Source of the DNA: a bacterium
Lineage (GTDB): Bacteria; Acidobacteriota; Polarisedimenticolia; Polarisedimenticolales; Polarisedimenticolaceae
Assembly: GCA_024226515.1 (NCBI GenBank)
Contig: JAAELQ010000200.1
Location: forward strand, 1 to 64,000
Direction of reading: 5' to 3'
DNA length: 64,000 nucleotides
Below, one piece after another: positions 1 to 8,654 of the stretch. The first letter of the stretch is position 1; each line of letters opens with the position of its first letter. The notes under the pieces were generated by a model. The model did no database searches, was not told the origin of the DNA, and saw only the letters and a list, made by a program, of their open reading frames with translations. Position numbers and translations under genes: made by a program.

Positions 1-62
1 ACGCGGTCCGTCGCAAGCCACATTTCCGACTGACTCTCTCGGTCCCGACGGCCCATCGACAT
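1..62 (-). CDS. N-terminus of an IS5/IS1182-like transposase (partial)
   Basis: Only about 20 codons are present. Reading leftward from an ATG at 62 gives MSMGRRDRESQSEMWLATDR before the window edge. A GAGGAGGA ribosome binding site lies five bases upstream of this ATG, which supports it over the ATG at 56. The pattern of a Met-Gly-Arg-Arg start followed by a Met-Trp-x-Ala-Thr segment resembles the N-terminus of a transposase group whose next residues are usually LPRSxGHxFY. That is recall of a family pattern, not a search result. The neighbouring terminal-repeat-like sequence supports the assignment. Confidence 0.5.
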   Translation of the reverse strand, partial: MSMGRRDRESQSEMWLATDR

Positions 63-139
63 CGGAGTCCTCCTCGTTCTCGGATCGATTTTACTCGAAC
101 GTTCGATCGGCGAGATGGGAGTTTTTCAACGGGCTGCTA
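1..139 (-). mobile_element. Terminal part of an insertion sequence, truncated by the window edge
   Basis: The first 62 bases encode the start of a transposase-like protein read leftward. Bases about 118-139 form a T-run motif followed by GGGCTGCTAG. Read leftward this is TAGCAGCCCGTTGAAAAA, which resembles the terminal inverted repeats of IS5/IS1182-type elements as I remember them. The element therefore seems to end exactly at the suhB stop codon, whose TAG lies in the terminal repeat. The CTAG at 137-140 could be the insertion target. The other end lies outside the window, so family and integrity cannot be settled. Confidence 0.55.
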
Positions 140-937
140 GCGCTTGCCGAACGCCGCCTGGTTGATCTTCAGCAACGTGGCGTGCATCTGCGGCCCGGCC
201 GCGATGATGTCGCCCGAGTCCAGCGACGAGTCGCCACCCACGACGTCGGTGACGATCCCTCCGGCCTCACGCACCAGCAAGATCCCCGCGGCGATGTCCC
301 AGCGCGACAGCCCGATCTCGAAGAAGCCGTCGTAGCGACCGCAGGCGGTGAGCGCCAGATCGATCGCGGCCGATCCCGCGCGCCGGATCCCCGCGGTGGA
401 GCGGATGCAGGCTTCGAACACCTCGAGGTAGGTCGGGAGGCGCGAAAGCTCGCGAAACGGAAACCCGGTGGCGATCAGCGCCTGATCGGGACCGTCGGGG
501 GTGCTGCAGCGAATCGGCTCTCCGTCGAGCTTCGCGCCGCCGCCGCGCTGGGCGTGGAACGTCTCGTCGTGAAACGGGTCGTGGATCGCGGCGCCCGCGA
601 GGCCCTGTTCGTCCTCGACGGCGACCGAGACCGAGAAGGTGCCGACGCCGTGGATGAAGTTGGTCGTTCCGTCGAGCGGATCCACGATCCAGCGGTACGC
701 CGCGGCCTGCGCCTCGGGCGATGCCTCCTCGGACATGATCGTGTGATCCGGGTAGTGCTTGCGGATGCAGGACAGCACCGCGTCTTCCGCCTCGTGATCG
801 ACCTCGGTCACGAAGTCGTGCAGCCCCTTCAGCTGGATCTTCAGCGGGTCCCGCTCTCGGAAGCGTCGCTTCAGGACCTTGCCGCCCTCGCGCGCGGCCT
901 CGCAGGCTACGGCCTCGAAGGCCTCGGGTGTGTTCAT
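137..937 (-). CDS. suhB: Inositol monophosphatase family protein (SuhB-like)
   Basis: This is a 266-residue Mg-dependent phosphatase of the inositol monophosphatase family, close to the usual length of about 267. The metal-binding motif WIVDPLDGTTNF is present, an upstream SEE supplies the expected Glu, and the C-terminal WDIAAG motif is intact, so it should be active on myo-inositol phosphates or a related sugar phosphate. In enterobacteria SuhB also has an RNA-processing or antitermination role; nothing here shows that. It is the last gene of a leftward operon and its ATG overlaps the xerC stop as ATGA. Its own TAG stop falls in the end of an adjacent insertion sequence, so its last residues may have been set by that insertion. 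Confidence 0.9.
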   Translation of the reverse strand: MNTPEAFEAVACEAAREGGKVLKRRFRERDPLKIQLKGLHDFVTEVDHEAEDAVLSCIRKHYPDHTIMSEEASPEAQAAAYRWIVDPLDGTTNFIHGVGTFSVSVAVEDEQGLAGAAIHDPFHDETFHAQRGGGAKLDGEPIRCSTPDGPDQALIATGFPFRELSRLPTYLEVFEACIRSTAGIRRAGSAAIDLALTACGRYDGFFEIGLSRWDIAAGILLVREAGGIVTDVVGGDSSLDSGDIIAAGPQMHATLLKINQAAFGKR

Positions 938-1881
938 TCGTTTCCTCTTGCGGAGCGTCGCTGCGAGCGGGGGTGTGCTTTGTCGTAGATTCGCATCAAT
1001 GCATCGGTGGTCACGTGCGTGTAGACCTGGGTCGTCGAGAGCGACGCGTGACCCAGCAACTCCTGGATCGCACGCAGGTCGGCGCCCGCGCCGAGCATGT
1101 GCGTCGCGAACGAGTGGCGCAGCGCGTGCGGCGAGATCTTGGCGAAGATGGCCGCCTCGTCCATGCGCCGGTTGAGAATGCGTCGGACGCTGCGATCCGT
1201 CAGCCGACCGCCGCGTAGGTTGAGAAACAGTGCGTCGGGATCCGACGACTTCGCACTGCGCCGGCCCGTCGATGCGTCGAGCCAGGCGCGGATCGAACCC
1301 TCCGCCTTGTCGCCGAACGGAACCATGCGCTCCTTGCCGCCCTTGCCGAGCACGCGCACGATCTGCGAGGTGAGATCCACGTCGTGAAGATCCAGCGACA
1401 CCAGCTCGCTGACGCGCAGCCCCGCCGCGTAGAGCAGCTCCAGGATCGCGCGGTCACGCAACGACGCCGGGTCGTCCCCGGCGATGCGCTCGAGCAGGTT
1501 GAACACCTCGTCTACCGTCAGCGTGCGCGGCAACGGCTTCGGCACGCGCGGTGTGGGGATGCCCTCCGCCGGATTGACCTCGATGTGGCCGTCGCGCACG
1601 AAGAAACGCAGGAACGATCGCACGGCCGACAGCTTCCGGGCGATGGACGACTTGCCCAGCCCCTTGCGGCTGAGGCTGGCGACGAAGCCGCGCACGGCGA
1701 GCGTGTCGATCCCCGAGGGAGGCGGGGCCTCGCCGTCGCAGTGCTCCTCGACGAGAAACGTCTCGAACTGCCCGAGGTCGCCGACATACGCGCGCAGCGT
1801 CCGCGGCGAGGCGCGTCGCTGGTCGCGCAGGTAGGCCAGAAACGTGCGTACCGACTCTTCGAACGTGCTCGCGCCGCTCAT
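934..1881 (-). CDS. xerC: Tyrosine site-specific recombinase XerC
   Basis: The 315-residue protein has an N-terminal SAM-like core-binding domain (about residues 7-95) and a C-terminal catalytic domain. The catalytic set is complete: R156, K180, H252, R255, H278 and the nucleophile Y287, with the same spacing as E. coli XerD. XerC acts with XerD to resolve chromosome dimers at dif. The start at 1881 is chosen because this ATG overlaps the trmFO stop as ATGA; an upstream in-frame start at 1926 would run 45 bases into trmFO. It also overlaps suhB as ATGA. No dif site was recognised in the window. The trmFO-xerC neighbourhood is common in bacteria, which favours a housekeeping XerC over a phage integrase. 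Confidence 0.92.
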   Translation of the reverse strand: MSGASTFEESVRTFLAYLRDQRRASPRTLRAYVGDLGQFETFLVEEHCDGEAPPPSGIDTLAVRGFVASLSRKGLGKSSIARKLSAVRSFLRFFVRDGHIEVNPAEGIPTPRVPKPLPRTLTVDEVFNLLERIAGDDPASLRDRAILELLYAAGLRVSELVSLDLHDVDLTSQIVRVLGKGGKERMVPFGDKAEGSIRAWLDASTGRRSAKSSDPDALFLNLRGGRLTDRSVRRILNRRMDEAAIFAKISPHALRHSFATHMLGAGADLRAIQELLGHASLSTTQVYTHVTTDALMRIYDKAHPRSQRRSARGNE

Positions 1882-3221
1882 GGCGCGGCCCGTTGCGGAA
1901 CGCGCTCGGAGTTGGCCTCGAGCCACGCGTCGAGCGCCTCGAGCGCGAGGGCCGATCGCGCCAGCCGCCGCTCTCGCTTACGCCGCGGCTGCTTCCCTTC
2001 CACGGGCGGAAGCAGACCGAACGCCGCGTTCGTCGGCTGGTAGCCGGCCGGGTCGGCGTTGGCGATGTAGCGGCACAGCGCGCCCAGCATCGTGGCGGCG
2101 GGAAGCTGCGCGGTCGGTCGGCCGTGCACCAGCGAGGCGGCGTTGATGCCGGCCAGCAGCCCCGTGGCCGCCGACTCGGTGTAGCCCTCGACGCCCGAGA
2201 TCTGGCCCGCGAAGAACAGCCCCGGCCGCTGTCGTGTCTGGAGATCCGGGTCGAGCACGGTCGGCGCGTTGATGTAGCAGTTTCGATGAACCTGACCCAG
2301 ACGAACGAACTCCGCCGACTCGAGGCCGGGAATCGCGCGAAAGATCCGTTTCTGCTCCGGCCAACGCAGCTGCGTCTGGAACCCGACCATCGAGTAGTGC
2401 TCCGCGGCCTGGTCGTCCTGCCGGAGCTGAACGACGGCGTGCGGTCGCTGGCCCGTGCGCGGGTCGGTCAGTCCGACCGGCTTCATCGGGCCGAAGGCCG
2501 GCGTGTCGCGCCCGCGCGAGGCCATCACCTCGATCGGGAGGCAGGCCTCGAAGTACGGCGTCTTGTCAAACTCGTGCAGCGGCGCCTTCTCCGCGGCGCG
2601 AAGCTCGTCGATGAACCGTTCGTACTGCTCACGGTCCATCGGGCAGTTCAGGTAGTCCTCGCCGCCGCCCTTGCCGTAGCGCGACGCCGCGAACACGATC
2701 GAGCGGTCGATGCTCTCCGCCTCGATCACCGGCGCGATGGCATCGAAGAAGTACAGGTACTCGCGCCCCGTGAACTCCGCGATCGACGCGGCGAGGCTCT
2801 CCGACACCAGCGGGCCCACGGCCAGCACCACGCTGCCCTCGGCCGGGATCTGCGGCACCTCCTCGCGCACGACCGTGATCATCGGATCGCTCTCGAGCCG
2901 GGCCGTCACCGACTCCGCGAAGCGGTCTCGATCGACGGCCAGCGCCCCTCCGGCCGGGACCCGGTTCTCTTCCGCGCAAGTGACGATCAATGACCCGAGG
3001 CGCCGCATCTCCTCCTTGAGCAGGCCGTGTGGCGTCGACAGCTCGACGGACTTCAGCGAGTTCGAGCAGACCAGCTCGGCCATGTTGCCCGTCCGGTGCA
3101 CCGCCGTGTTGCGGACCGGCCGCATCTCGTACAGCCGCACCTCGACGCCGCGCCGCGCGAGCTGCCATGCAGCCTCGCTGCCCGCGAGGCCCGCACCCAC
3201 TACCGTCACCGAAAGTTTCAT
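1878..3221 (-). CDS. trmFO: tRNA (uracil-54-C5)-methyltransferase, folate and FAD dependent
   Basis: TrmFO makes ribothymidine at position 54 of tRNA using methylenetetrahydrofolate and FAD. The N-terminus carries the Rossmann dinucleotide motif GAGLAGSEAAW, followed by the typical MRP segment and the NxAELVCSNSLKS region. The C-terminal half has the GLxFAGQISGVEGYTESAATG block that defines the family. The length of 447 residues is normal. The start at 3221 puts the GAGLAG motif about eight residues in. Other in-frame starts at 3233 (ATG) and 3251 (TTG) exist and none has a strong ribosome binding site. It leads the trmFO-xerC-suhB operon. Confidence 0.94.
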   Translation of the reverse strand: MKLSVTVVGAGLAGSEAAWQLARRGVEVRLYEMRPVRNTAVHRTGNMAELVCSNSLKSVELSTPHGLLKEEMRRLGSLIVTCAEENRVPAGGALAVDRDRFAESVTARLESDPMITVVREEVPQIPAEGSVVLAVGPLVSESLAASIAEFTGREYLYFFDAIAPVIEAESIDRSIVFAASRYGKGGGEDYLNCPMDREQYERFIDELRAAEKAPLHEFDKTPYFEACLPIEVMASRGRDTPAFGPMKPVGLTDPRTGQRPHAVVQLRQDDQAAEHYSMVGFQTQLRWPEQKRIFRAIPGLESAEFVRLGQVHRNCYINAPTVLDPDLQTRQRPGLFFAGQISGVEGYTESAATGLLAGINAASLVHGRPTAQLPAATMLGALCRYIANADPAGYQPTNAAFGLLPPVEGKQPRRKRERRLARSALALEALDAWLEANSERVPQRAAP

Positions 3222-3250
3222 ATCGCGGGCCATGATAGCGCGCGGCGGCA

Positions 3251-3292
3251 AGCGAGAAAGAAAGGCCGCCGCAGGGAGTCCCCGCGGCGGCC
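3251..3292 (-). terminator. Rho-independent terminator or attenuator just upstream of trmFO
   Basis: A nine-base-pair perfect stem, GGCCGCCGC (3264-3272) with GCGGCGGCC (3284-3292), is followed on the minus strand by TTTCTTTCTCGC. This would end transcripts coming from the small secreted protein gene. It lies only about 30 bases before trmFO, so it could also act as an attenuator in the trmFO leader. Confidence 0.6.
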
Positions 3293-3540
3293 CTGACTGA
3301 AGTGCCTCACCGGGGCATGTCTGCCCGGGCCGGCACGATCGACCGAGAGTTCAAGGGGGACTTGGAGCAGCAGGAAGAGAGCGCTGTTTCTCGGTCGACC
3401 TTTCCGACCGCATCCTCCATGGTTGCGGCCGGATGGTCATCGGGTCATGTGCTGAACTTAATACGCTCTAAGTGGAGGGGGACCAGCTCTTGGGGGCCTG
3501 TCTCGTTGTGACGCAGCAACATCTCTCAGGAGATGAGGGG
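3293..3540. other. Non-coding spacer between trmFO leader and the small secreted protein gene
   Basis: About 250 bases without a credible gene. Just past the stop of the small secreted protein there is a short hairpin, CATCTC-TCAG-GAGATG at 3520-3535, with no T-run. The plus strand is rich in GGA triplets. No promoter could be fixed by eye. Confidence 0.4.
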
Positions 3541-3858
3541 TCATTGTCCAAGGACTGACTCAAGTACTGCGCCGATGCGATCGAGAATTGACCGGAAGAA
3601 AGAACCGCTCTCATCTGTCGATGTCGTCCCCGGGTCCTCGGTGCCACCAAGACCACCGATCGGGTTCAGGTCATCGCTTATCTGGCACTGCTGGGGGACC
3701 GGAGCGTTCGTGTGCCCGGCACGCCACTGCGCCCACCAACGTTCGCAATCGAGAGTTATTTCGCCGGGGCCCTCCGATCCCGCGCCACTCAGACACGGGC
3801 TCGTGAACACAGCGAGAGTGAACAACGCGACAAGTACTGCTCCAACACGTCTCTGCAT
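3541..3858 (-). CDS. Small secreted protein of unknown function
   Basis: The 105-residue product starts with MQRRVGAVLVALFTLAVF, a typical signal peptide ending near residue 24, so it should be exported. The mature part contains a Trp-rich segment bounded by two Cys (CERWWAQWRAG to PQQC), which could form a disulfide, then a Gly/Thr/Ser-rich stretch. The last 20 residues, from SFFRSILD onward, would make an amphipathic helix. The start is well supported by GGAGG six bases before the ATG. It lies 136 bases downstream of the XRE-TPR regulator on the same strand. I recognise no family. It could be a signalling pro-peptide, a bacteriocin-like peptide or a structural exoprotein. Confidence 0.65.
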   Translation of the reverse strand: MQRRVGAVLVALFTLAVFTSPCLSGAGSEGPGEITLDCERWWAQWRAGHTNAPVPQQCQISDDLNPIGGLGGTEDPGTTSTDESGSFFRSILDRIGAVLESVLGQ

Positions 3859-3867
3859 GGTTGCCTC

Positions 3868-3888
3868 CGTAGTGTCTTGTTCACTACG
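3868..3888 (-). promoter_or_regulatory. Leader hairpin abutting the ribosome binding site of the small secreted protein
   Basis: A perfect seven-base-pair stem, CGTAGTG and CACTACG with a seven-base loop, touches the GGAGG ribosome binding site (3864-3868) of the gene starting at 3858. Position and symmetry suggest control of translation or mRNA stability, or a protein-binding site. No function is known. Confidence 0.4.
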
Positions 3889-3994
3889 AAGGAAACCTCA
3901 ATGGACACCGGATGATCAATACTCTGAAGGCGTGAGGGTTGCGTTGGAATTGTGTCGATGTTGCGAGGACGCAACGACCCGTGATTGGAGTGGT

Positions 3995-5167
3995 TTAGGT
4001 AGCAATCTCAAGGCGCTTGAACTCGCGCAGTTCGATCACTTCTTCGCCGATGGAGGGTGCGAGTTTGTTGAGTCGACGGAAGATCGCTCGAACCACAGCG
4101 CGATCCTCGTCCTTCAAGGCACGTCGCAGAAGCACAAACTCAGCCTTAAACCGTAGCTCTTTGTCATGAAGCGCTTTTGCAATCGCCACGGCTTTCTTCC
4201 AGCGTTGAATGGCCAGTTCGGGCTTGTTTTCCAACTCATCAATTTCGCCCAGCATAATGTGAGCAAGAGCGACCGTCTTGTCCCGGCCAAGTTCTATCGC
4301 GAGTCGTAGACCACCCTCACAAGCTCTGCGTGCTGACTGAAAACGCTGAAGGTCAAAGTAGCTCTGCGAGAGGTTTGTTAGTGTGCGCAGACATTCGAAC
4401 GGTCGGTTGGTATCTCGAAAGACACGGTACGCATTCTGTTCGTACTCTACTGCGACCTCAGGTTCTTTCATTTCGGCTGCTAGTCGAGCGCGGTTGGCAT
4501 AGACAAAGCCCAGAAACTTGCAGCCGTCAAGGCTCTCCGCTTCCTTGATCGCCGCGGAGGCGTACGTCTCCGACCGGACGAAGTCCCTTTCAGCGCGATA
4601 GCAGTTGGACAGTCGTTCCAGGAGAAGAACATGGAACATTGGTGTTAGAGAGTTCGCCGACTCGATGTGACGCAACTCATGAAGCGGAAACTGAAAGCGC
4701 CCAAGTCCACCAGATGCCGTACCGCAGTTCATTTGAGCAACCAGCACCTGCTCTTCACGACTGGAAAACGTGGAACTGATCTCGTCTAGATAGGCCCGCA
4801 AAACGGCGTCCCGAAGGTAACCATAGGCGTCCCAATGACGGCCGTGCTGAATCGCTTGATTACCCAACTCAGTCAACTCTGCGTACGTTCCTCCTGATGT
4901 ATCCGGACCACCAAGTCGATCCAATTCCATGTCGAGTTCAAGACGCTCTAGCAGGACATCAGCCGAGACCTCGTAGATCCGACTCAGTGGCACGACTTTG
5001 ACGAAGGCGACCTTCTGGTGCCCGTTCTCGACTCGCGACAAGTAGCCCTTGTTGATTTTCTCGGGAAAGGTCGCAGACAACGTGGACACGTCCTCCAACG
5101 AGAGCCCCTTCCGCTCTCGCAGGATGCGTAGGTATCTGCCGAAGGCTGTGGTGCTGTTTTCCGCCAT
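3995..5167 (-). CDS. XRE-family HTH regulator with TPR domain
   Basis: The 390-residue protein has an N-terminal Cro/C1-type helix-turn-helix (about residues 7-65, FGRYLRILRERKGLSLEDV to YLSRVENG). A long all-helical region of tetratricopeptide-like repeats then runs to the C-terminus. This layout is that of the RRNPP regulators of Firmicutes, whose TPRs bind secreted peptides, but similar proteins of unknown ligand also occur in Acidobacteriota-like genomes. The start at 5167 places the HTH near the N-terminus and has AGAGG upstream; an earlier in-frame start at 5242 lacks support. The gene is clearly poorer in GC (about 48-55 per cent in sampled stretches) than its neighbours, which suggests transfer. 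A TCTGGT-N5-ACCAGA palindrome upstream may be its own operator. Confidence 0.8.
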   Translation of the reverse strand: MAENSTTAFGRYLRILRERKGLSLEDVSTLSATFPEKINKGYLSRVENGHQKVAFVKVVPLSRIYEVSADVLLERLELDMELDRLGGPDTSGGTYAELTELGNQAIQHGRHWDAYGYLRDAVLRAYLDEISSTFSSREEQVLVAQMNCGTASGGLGRFQFPLHELRHIESANSLTPMFHVLLLERLSNCYRAERDFVRSETYASAAIKEAESLDGCKFLGFVYANRARLAAEMKEPEVAVEYEQNAYRVFRDTNRPFECLRTLTNLSQSYFDLQRFQSARRACEGGLRLAIELGRDKTVALAHIMLGEIDELENKPELAIQRWKKAVAIAKALHDKELRFKAEFVLLRRALKDEDRAVVRAIFRRLNKLAPSIGEEVIELREFKRLEIAT

Positions 5168-5180
5168 AACGCGACCCGCC

Positions 5181-5197
5181 TCTGGTTCTATACCAGA
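5181..5197. promoter_or_regulatory. Palindrome TCTGGT-N5-ACCAGA upstream of the XRE-TPR gene
   Basis: A perfect six-base inverted repeat with a five-base spacer lies 14-30 bases before the start codon of the XRE-TPR regulator. On the minus strand its centre reads TATAGA, which could be a -10 box, so binding here would block transcription. Autoregulation is inferred from position only. Confidence 0.35.
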
Positions 5198-5369
5198 CAA
5201 GGGCCCCCTGATGATACGGCCACGAAGTTCGGGGTTCGTCATCGGGAACCCGAAAGCGAAGGTACGACGAAAATCAGTCGATCGATCAGATTAGCGCCCT
5301 AACAATGATGCATCGCCCGGTCGCGGAACCTAAGTTTTGCCGGGGTTCCATGGAGAACCGGGAGGAAAC

Positions 5370-8300
5370 GTGTCGCTCGAAACCCAACGCCCGGCGGCGG
5401 ATGCGACCGCCGAGGTTCGTGTACTGCTCGTCGAAGAGATCGCTGAAGATGCCCGATTCGTGGAAACGCTGCTGCAGCGCGTGACCGGGGAGTCGGCCCG
5501 GGTCGTCCGGGTCGAGGGAGCCGCGCAGGCGCTGGAGCACCTGGATCGCCACGAGGTCGACCTTGTGCTGACCGGGCTCGGCGGGTTGTCCGATCAGGTG
5601 GATCGCGACCGGCTGTTCACCGGAGCCGACTCGGCACCGGTGGTATTGCTGGTCGAGGCCGGCGAAGAGCGGGCCGCCCACACGGCGATGCACCGCGGCG
5701 CGACGGACTACCTGTTCAAGGCGGGTCTCGACGCGGAGAACCTGCAGCTGGCGCTGTCCTACGCCCTGGAGACGAACCGACTGGTCGACGAGCTCGACGG
5801 GCAGCTCGAAACGGCTCGATTGCACGACATGCTCGACCGGCTGCCGGCTCCCGGGGCGCTGATCGACGGGCAGGGCACGATCGTCGCGGTCAACGATCCA
5901 TGGGAAGAGGCCGGAATCGAGGGGGCGCCCTTCGGCCCGTCGTTCGAGATCGGTGAGTGCTACGCGGACGCATGTCGCGAGAGGCTCAACCGTCGCGGCC
6001 CCGGCTTGCTGAAGCTGGAGCAGGCCCTGGAGGACGTGCGCTCGGGTTGCGCGCGGTCGGCCCGGGTCGAGTATCGCGTGCAGCACGCGGACGAGAGCCT
6101 CGGCTTTCAGGTCCGTCTGACGGCGGTGCTGCGCGACGGCCGGCACCACGTGCTGGTCATGCACTCGTCATGCGACGATCTGGCGCCGGCGCGCGTGGTG
6201 TGGGAGACGGACGCACCGTATCGCTCGGTCATCACGGCATTGGGCGAGGGTTTCTACGAGGTCGACCTGCACGGCCGCTTCGCGTTCGTCAACAAGCACT
6301 TCGCCGACATCCTCGGGCACGACGTGCCGGAGATCATCGGCAGGAACTTCCGACAGTTCACCAACTCGACCAACGTCGACGCCCTGCGCGCGGCGTTCAA
6401 CGCCTGCTTCGCCGATCGCAAGTGCGGCAAGCGATTCACGTGGGAGATTCGTCGGCCCGACGGGCGGCTGGCCTGCGCCGAGGGGTCGATCGCCCCGATC
6501 GTGGACGAGTTCGACGTGATCGTGGGCTTTCGCGGAGTCGTCCGCGACATGTCCGAGCGCAAGCGGATCGAGGCCCGACTGGAGAGCTCGTACGTGGAGG
6601 TGGAAGAGGCGCGCGCACGGGCCGAGGCCCACGCGCGCGAGCTGGCTCTGCACTCGGACGAGCTCGTCACGGTGCGCAACGAGGCGCTGGCGGCGACACG
6701 ACTGAAGTCGGAGTTCGTGGCCAACATGAGCCATGAGATCCGCACGCCGATGAACGGCATCATCGGCATGACCAACCTGACGCTGGACACGCAGCTCACC
6801 GAAGAGCAGCGCGAGTACCTCGCGACGGTGAAGTCGTCCGCCGATGCTCTGCTGACGCTGGTCAACGACGTGCTGGACTTCTCGAAGATCGAGGCAGGGA
6901 AGCTGATCCTGGAGACGATCCCCTTCGACCTGCGCGACGCGATCTCCGATGCGCTGAAGCCGTTGTCGGTGCGTGCGCACGGCAAGCAGATCGAGTTGAT
7001 CTATGACATCGCGCACGACGTGCCGGAGGTGATCGTCGGCGACCCCAGCCGGCTGCGGCAGGTGCTGGTCAATCTGGTGCACAACTCGATCAAGTTCACC
7101 GAGAAGGGCGAGGTGGCGATTCGCGTGACGGTCGACTCGGCGCTGGACGATTCGCTGACGCTGCGCTTCGCGGTCGCCGACACCGGAATCGGAATCCCGC
7201 AAGAAAAACAGCAGCTCGTCTTCGATTCGTTCACGCAGGTCGACGGATCGACGACGCGTAAGTACGGCGGTACGGGCCTCGGCCTGGCTATCTCGGCGCA
7301 GTTGACGGAGATCATGGGTGGCAAGATCTGGGTCGAGAGCGAGGAAGGGCAGGGCAGCACGTTCTCGTTCACGGCGGTCTTCGGTGAGACCGAGCAGGGT
7401 GGCACGCCGCTGCACCTCGCGCCGTCCGAGCATCTGCGCGACTCGCGCGTGCTGATCGCCGACGACAACCGGACGGCTCGCCGTGTGATCTCCGATACGC
7501 TGACCCACTGCGGCATGAAGACCGAGACCTGCGGCGACGGCGCAGCGGCGTGGAGTCGGCTCGAGGCCGCGCGACTCGAGGACCGTCCGTTCGACGTCGT
7601 CCTGCTGGACGTACAGATGCCCGGCAACCAGGGCTTCGACCTGGCGCGCAAGATCCTCGAGGACGGGCGTTTTTCCAATCTCGAGGTGATCCTGTTGACT
7701 CTGTCGGGTCATCGCGGGGACGCGGCACGCTGCCGCGATCTGGGCATCGCCGGTTACCTGACCAAGCCCGTGTCGGACGCGGACGTGATCCACTCGGTGC
7801 GGGCGGCGCTGGGTGAGCCGCTGCCGGGTCCGCAACGCAACCTGATCACACGTCACTCGCTGCGCGAGAGTTGCCATCGCCGGCGCGTTCTCGTGGCCGA
7901 GGACAACGCGGCGAACCAGCTCGTGGCGCGCAGGCTGCTGGAGCGCATCGGGCACGACGTCGTCATCGTCGGCGATGGGAACAAGGCGCTGGAGTGTCTG
8001 GAACGGGAGCCGTACGATCTGGTCCTGATGGACGTGCAGATGCCGACGCTGGGCGGCGTCGAGGCGACGCAGATGATCCGCAAGCGCGAGCGAGGGACCG
8101 GGCGACGCATCCCGATCGTCGCGCTGACCGCGCACGCGATGAAGGGCGACCGAGAGCGCTTCCTCGACGTGGGGATGGACGACTACCTCGCAAAACCGTT
8201 CGAGTTGCGGGAGCTGGCCGCCGTGATCGACCGGCTGCTCCCGCCCGAGGGGACGGGGGCGGACACGGGTCCCGAGGAGGAGGAGGTCGATTCGATCGTC

Positions 8301-8654
8301 GACGTCACGCGCTTGATGGAGCAGATGGGCGATGATCGCAAGCTGCTGCGCGAGATCGTAGACATGTTCGTCGCCGACCGCGACGAACTGCTGGGCGACA
8401 TCAAGGACGCCATCGACCGCGACGCCCGCGGCGAGATCGGCGCGGCGGCGCACAAGCTCAAGAGCACGCTCGGAATCCTCGCGGTCGACAGCGCACTGGC
8501 CGAGGTGGCTGCGATCGAGGCGGGGTCCGCGTCGGCCACACGAGACGAGTTGATGCGGCATCACGGCGAGCTCACGGAGCTGGTGCACCGGATGCTGGTC
8601 GAGTTCGAGAAGATCTGCCCCTCGCCCGTCGGCACGAACGGGGGTGCGCGATGA
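5370..8654 (+). CDS. Hybrid sensor histidine kinase with three receiver-like domains and Hpt
   Basis: The 1094-residue protein has no membrane segment and should be cytoplasmic. In order: a degenerate receiver (about 15-140), a PAS-like region (about 150-260), a clear PAS/PAC domain (about 285-410), a coiled linker, HisKA with phospho-acceptor H455 in [10 protein letters not shown], HATPase_c, receiver 2 with D747 in [10 protein letters not shown], receiver 3 with D888 in [10 protein letters not shown], and an Hpt domain with H1028 in AHKLKS. This is a complete internal phosphorelay. In the first receiver the acceptor Asp is replaced by Gly (DLVLTGL). The GTG at 5370 is preferred because GGAGGA lies directly upstream; a TTG at 5337 has no such site. 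It overlaps the next gene as ATGA, so the two probably form a signalling pair. Confidence 0.9.
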   Translation: MSLETQRPAADATAEVRVLLVEEIAEDARFVETLLQRVTGESARVVRVEGAAQALEHLDRHEVDLVLTGLGGLSDQVDRDRLFTGADSAPVVLLVEAGEERAAHTAMHRGATDYLFKAGLDAENLQLALSYALETNRLVDELDGQLETARLHDMLDRLPAPGALIDGQGTIVAVNDPWEEAGIEGAPFGPSFEIGECYADACRERLNRRGPGLLKLEQALEDVRSGCARSARVEYRVQHADESLGFQVRLTAVLRDGRHHVLVMHSSCDDLAPARVVWETDAPYRSVITALGEGFYEVDLHGRFAFVNKHFADILGHDVPEIIGRNFRQFTNSTNVDALRAAFNACFADRKCGKRFTWEIRRPDGRLACAEGSIAPIVDEFDVIVGFRGVVRDMSERKRIEARLESSYVEVEEARARAEAHARELALHSDELVTVRNEALAATRLKSEFVANMSHEIRTPMNGIIGMTNLTLDTQLTEEQREYLATVKSSADALLTLVNDVLDFSKIEAGKLILETIPFDLRDAISDALKPLSVRAHGKQIELIYDIAHDVPEVIVGDPSRLRQVLVNLVHNSIKFTEKGEVAIRVTVDSALDDSLTLRFAVADTGIGIPQEKQQLVFDSFTQVDGSTTRKYGGTGLGLAISAQLTEIMGGKIWVESEEGQGSTFSFTAVFGETEQGGTPLHLAPSEHLRDSRVLIADDNRTARRVISDTLTHCGMKTETCGDGAAAWSRLEAARLEDRPFDVVLLDVQMPGNQGFDLARKILEDGRFSNLEVILLTLSGHRGDAARCRDLGIAGYLTKPVSDADVIHSVRAALGEPLPGPQRNLITRHSLRESCHRRRVLVAEDNAANQLVARRLLERIGHDVVIVGDGNKALECLEREPYDLVLMDVQMPTLGGVEATQMIRKRERGTGRRIPIVALTAHAMKGDRERFLDVGMDDYLAKPFELRELAAVIDRLLPPEGTGADTGPEEEEVDSIVDVTRLMEQMGDDRKLLREIVDMFVADRDELLGDIKDAIDRDARGEIGAAAHKLKSTLGILAVDSALAEVAAIEAGSASATRDELMRHHGELTELVHRMLVEFEKICPSPVGTNGGAR

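Noticed and set aside
934..1926. Longer xerC start at 1926
   Set aside because: It would overlap trmFO by 45 bases, while the ATG at 1881 gives the ATGA overlap seen across this operon and the usual XerC N-terminus.
3302..3511. A 69-codon plus-strand frame in the spacer upstream of trmFO
   Set aside because: It has no ribosome binding site, no domain, and lies in a region with terminator-like structure.
3345..3555. A GGA-rich non-coding stretch that could be a CsrA-sequestering small RNA
   Set aside because: The GGA triplets are not placed in clear hairpin loops and no terminator or promoter could be seen, so purine richness is a simpler explanation.
6168..8588. An 806-codon open frame on the minus strand opposite the hybrid kinase
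   Set aside because: It is antisense to a protein with full kinase, receiver and Hpt motifs, is rich in Arg/His/Gln/Leu, and has no recognisable domain. Long antisense frames are expected in GC-rich DNA.
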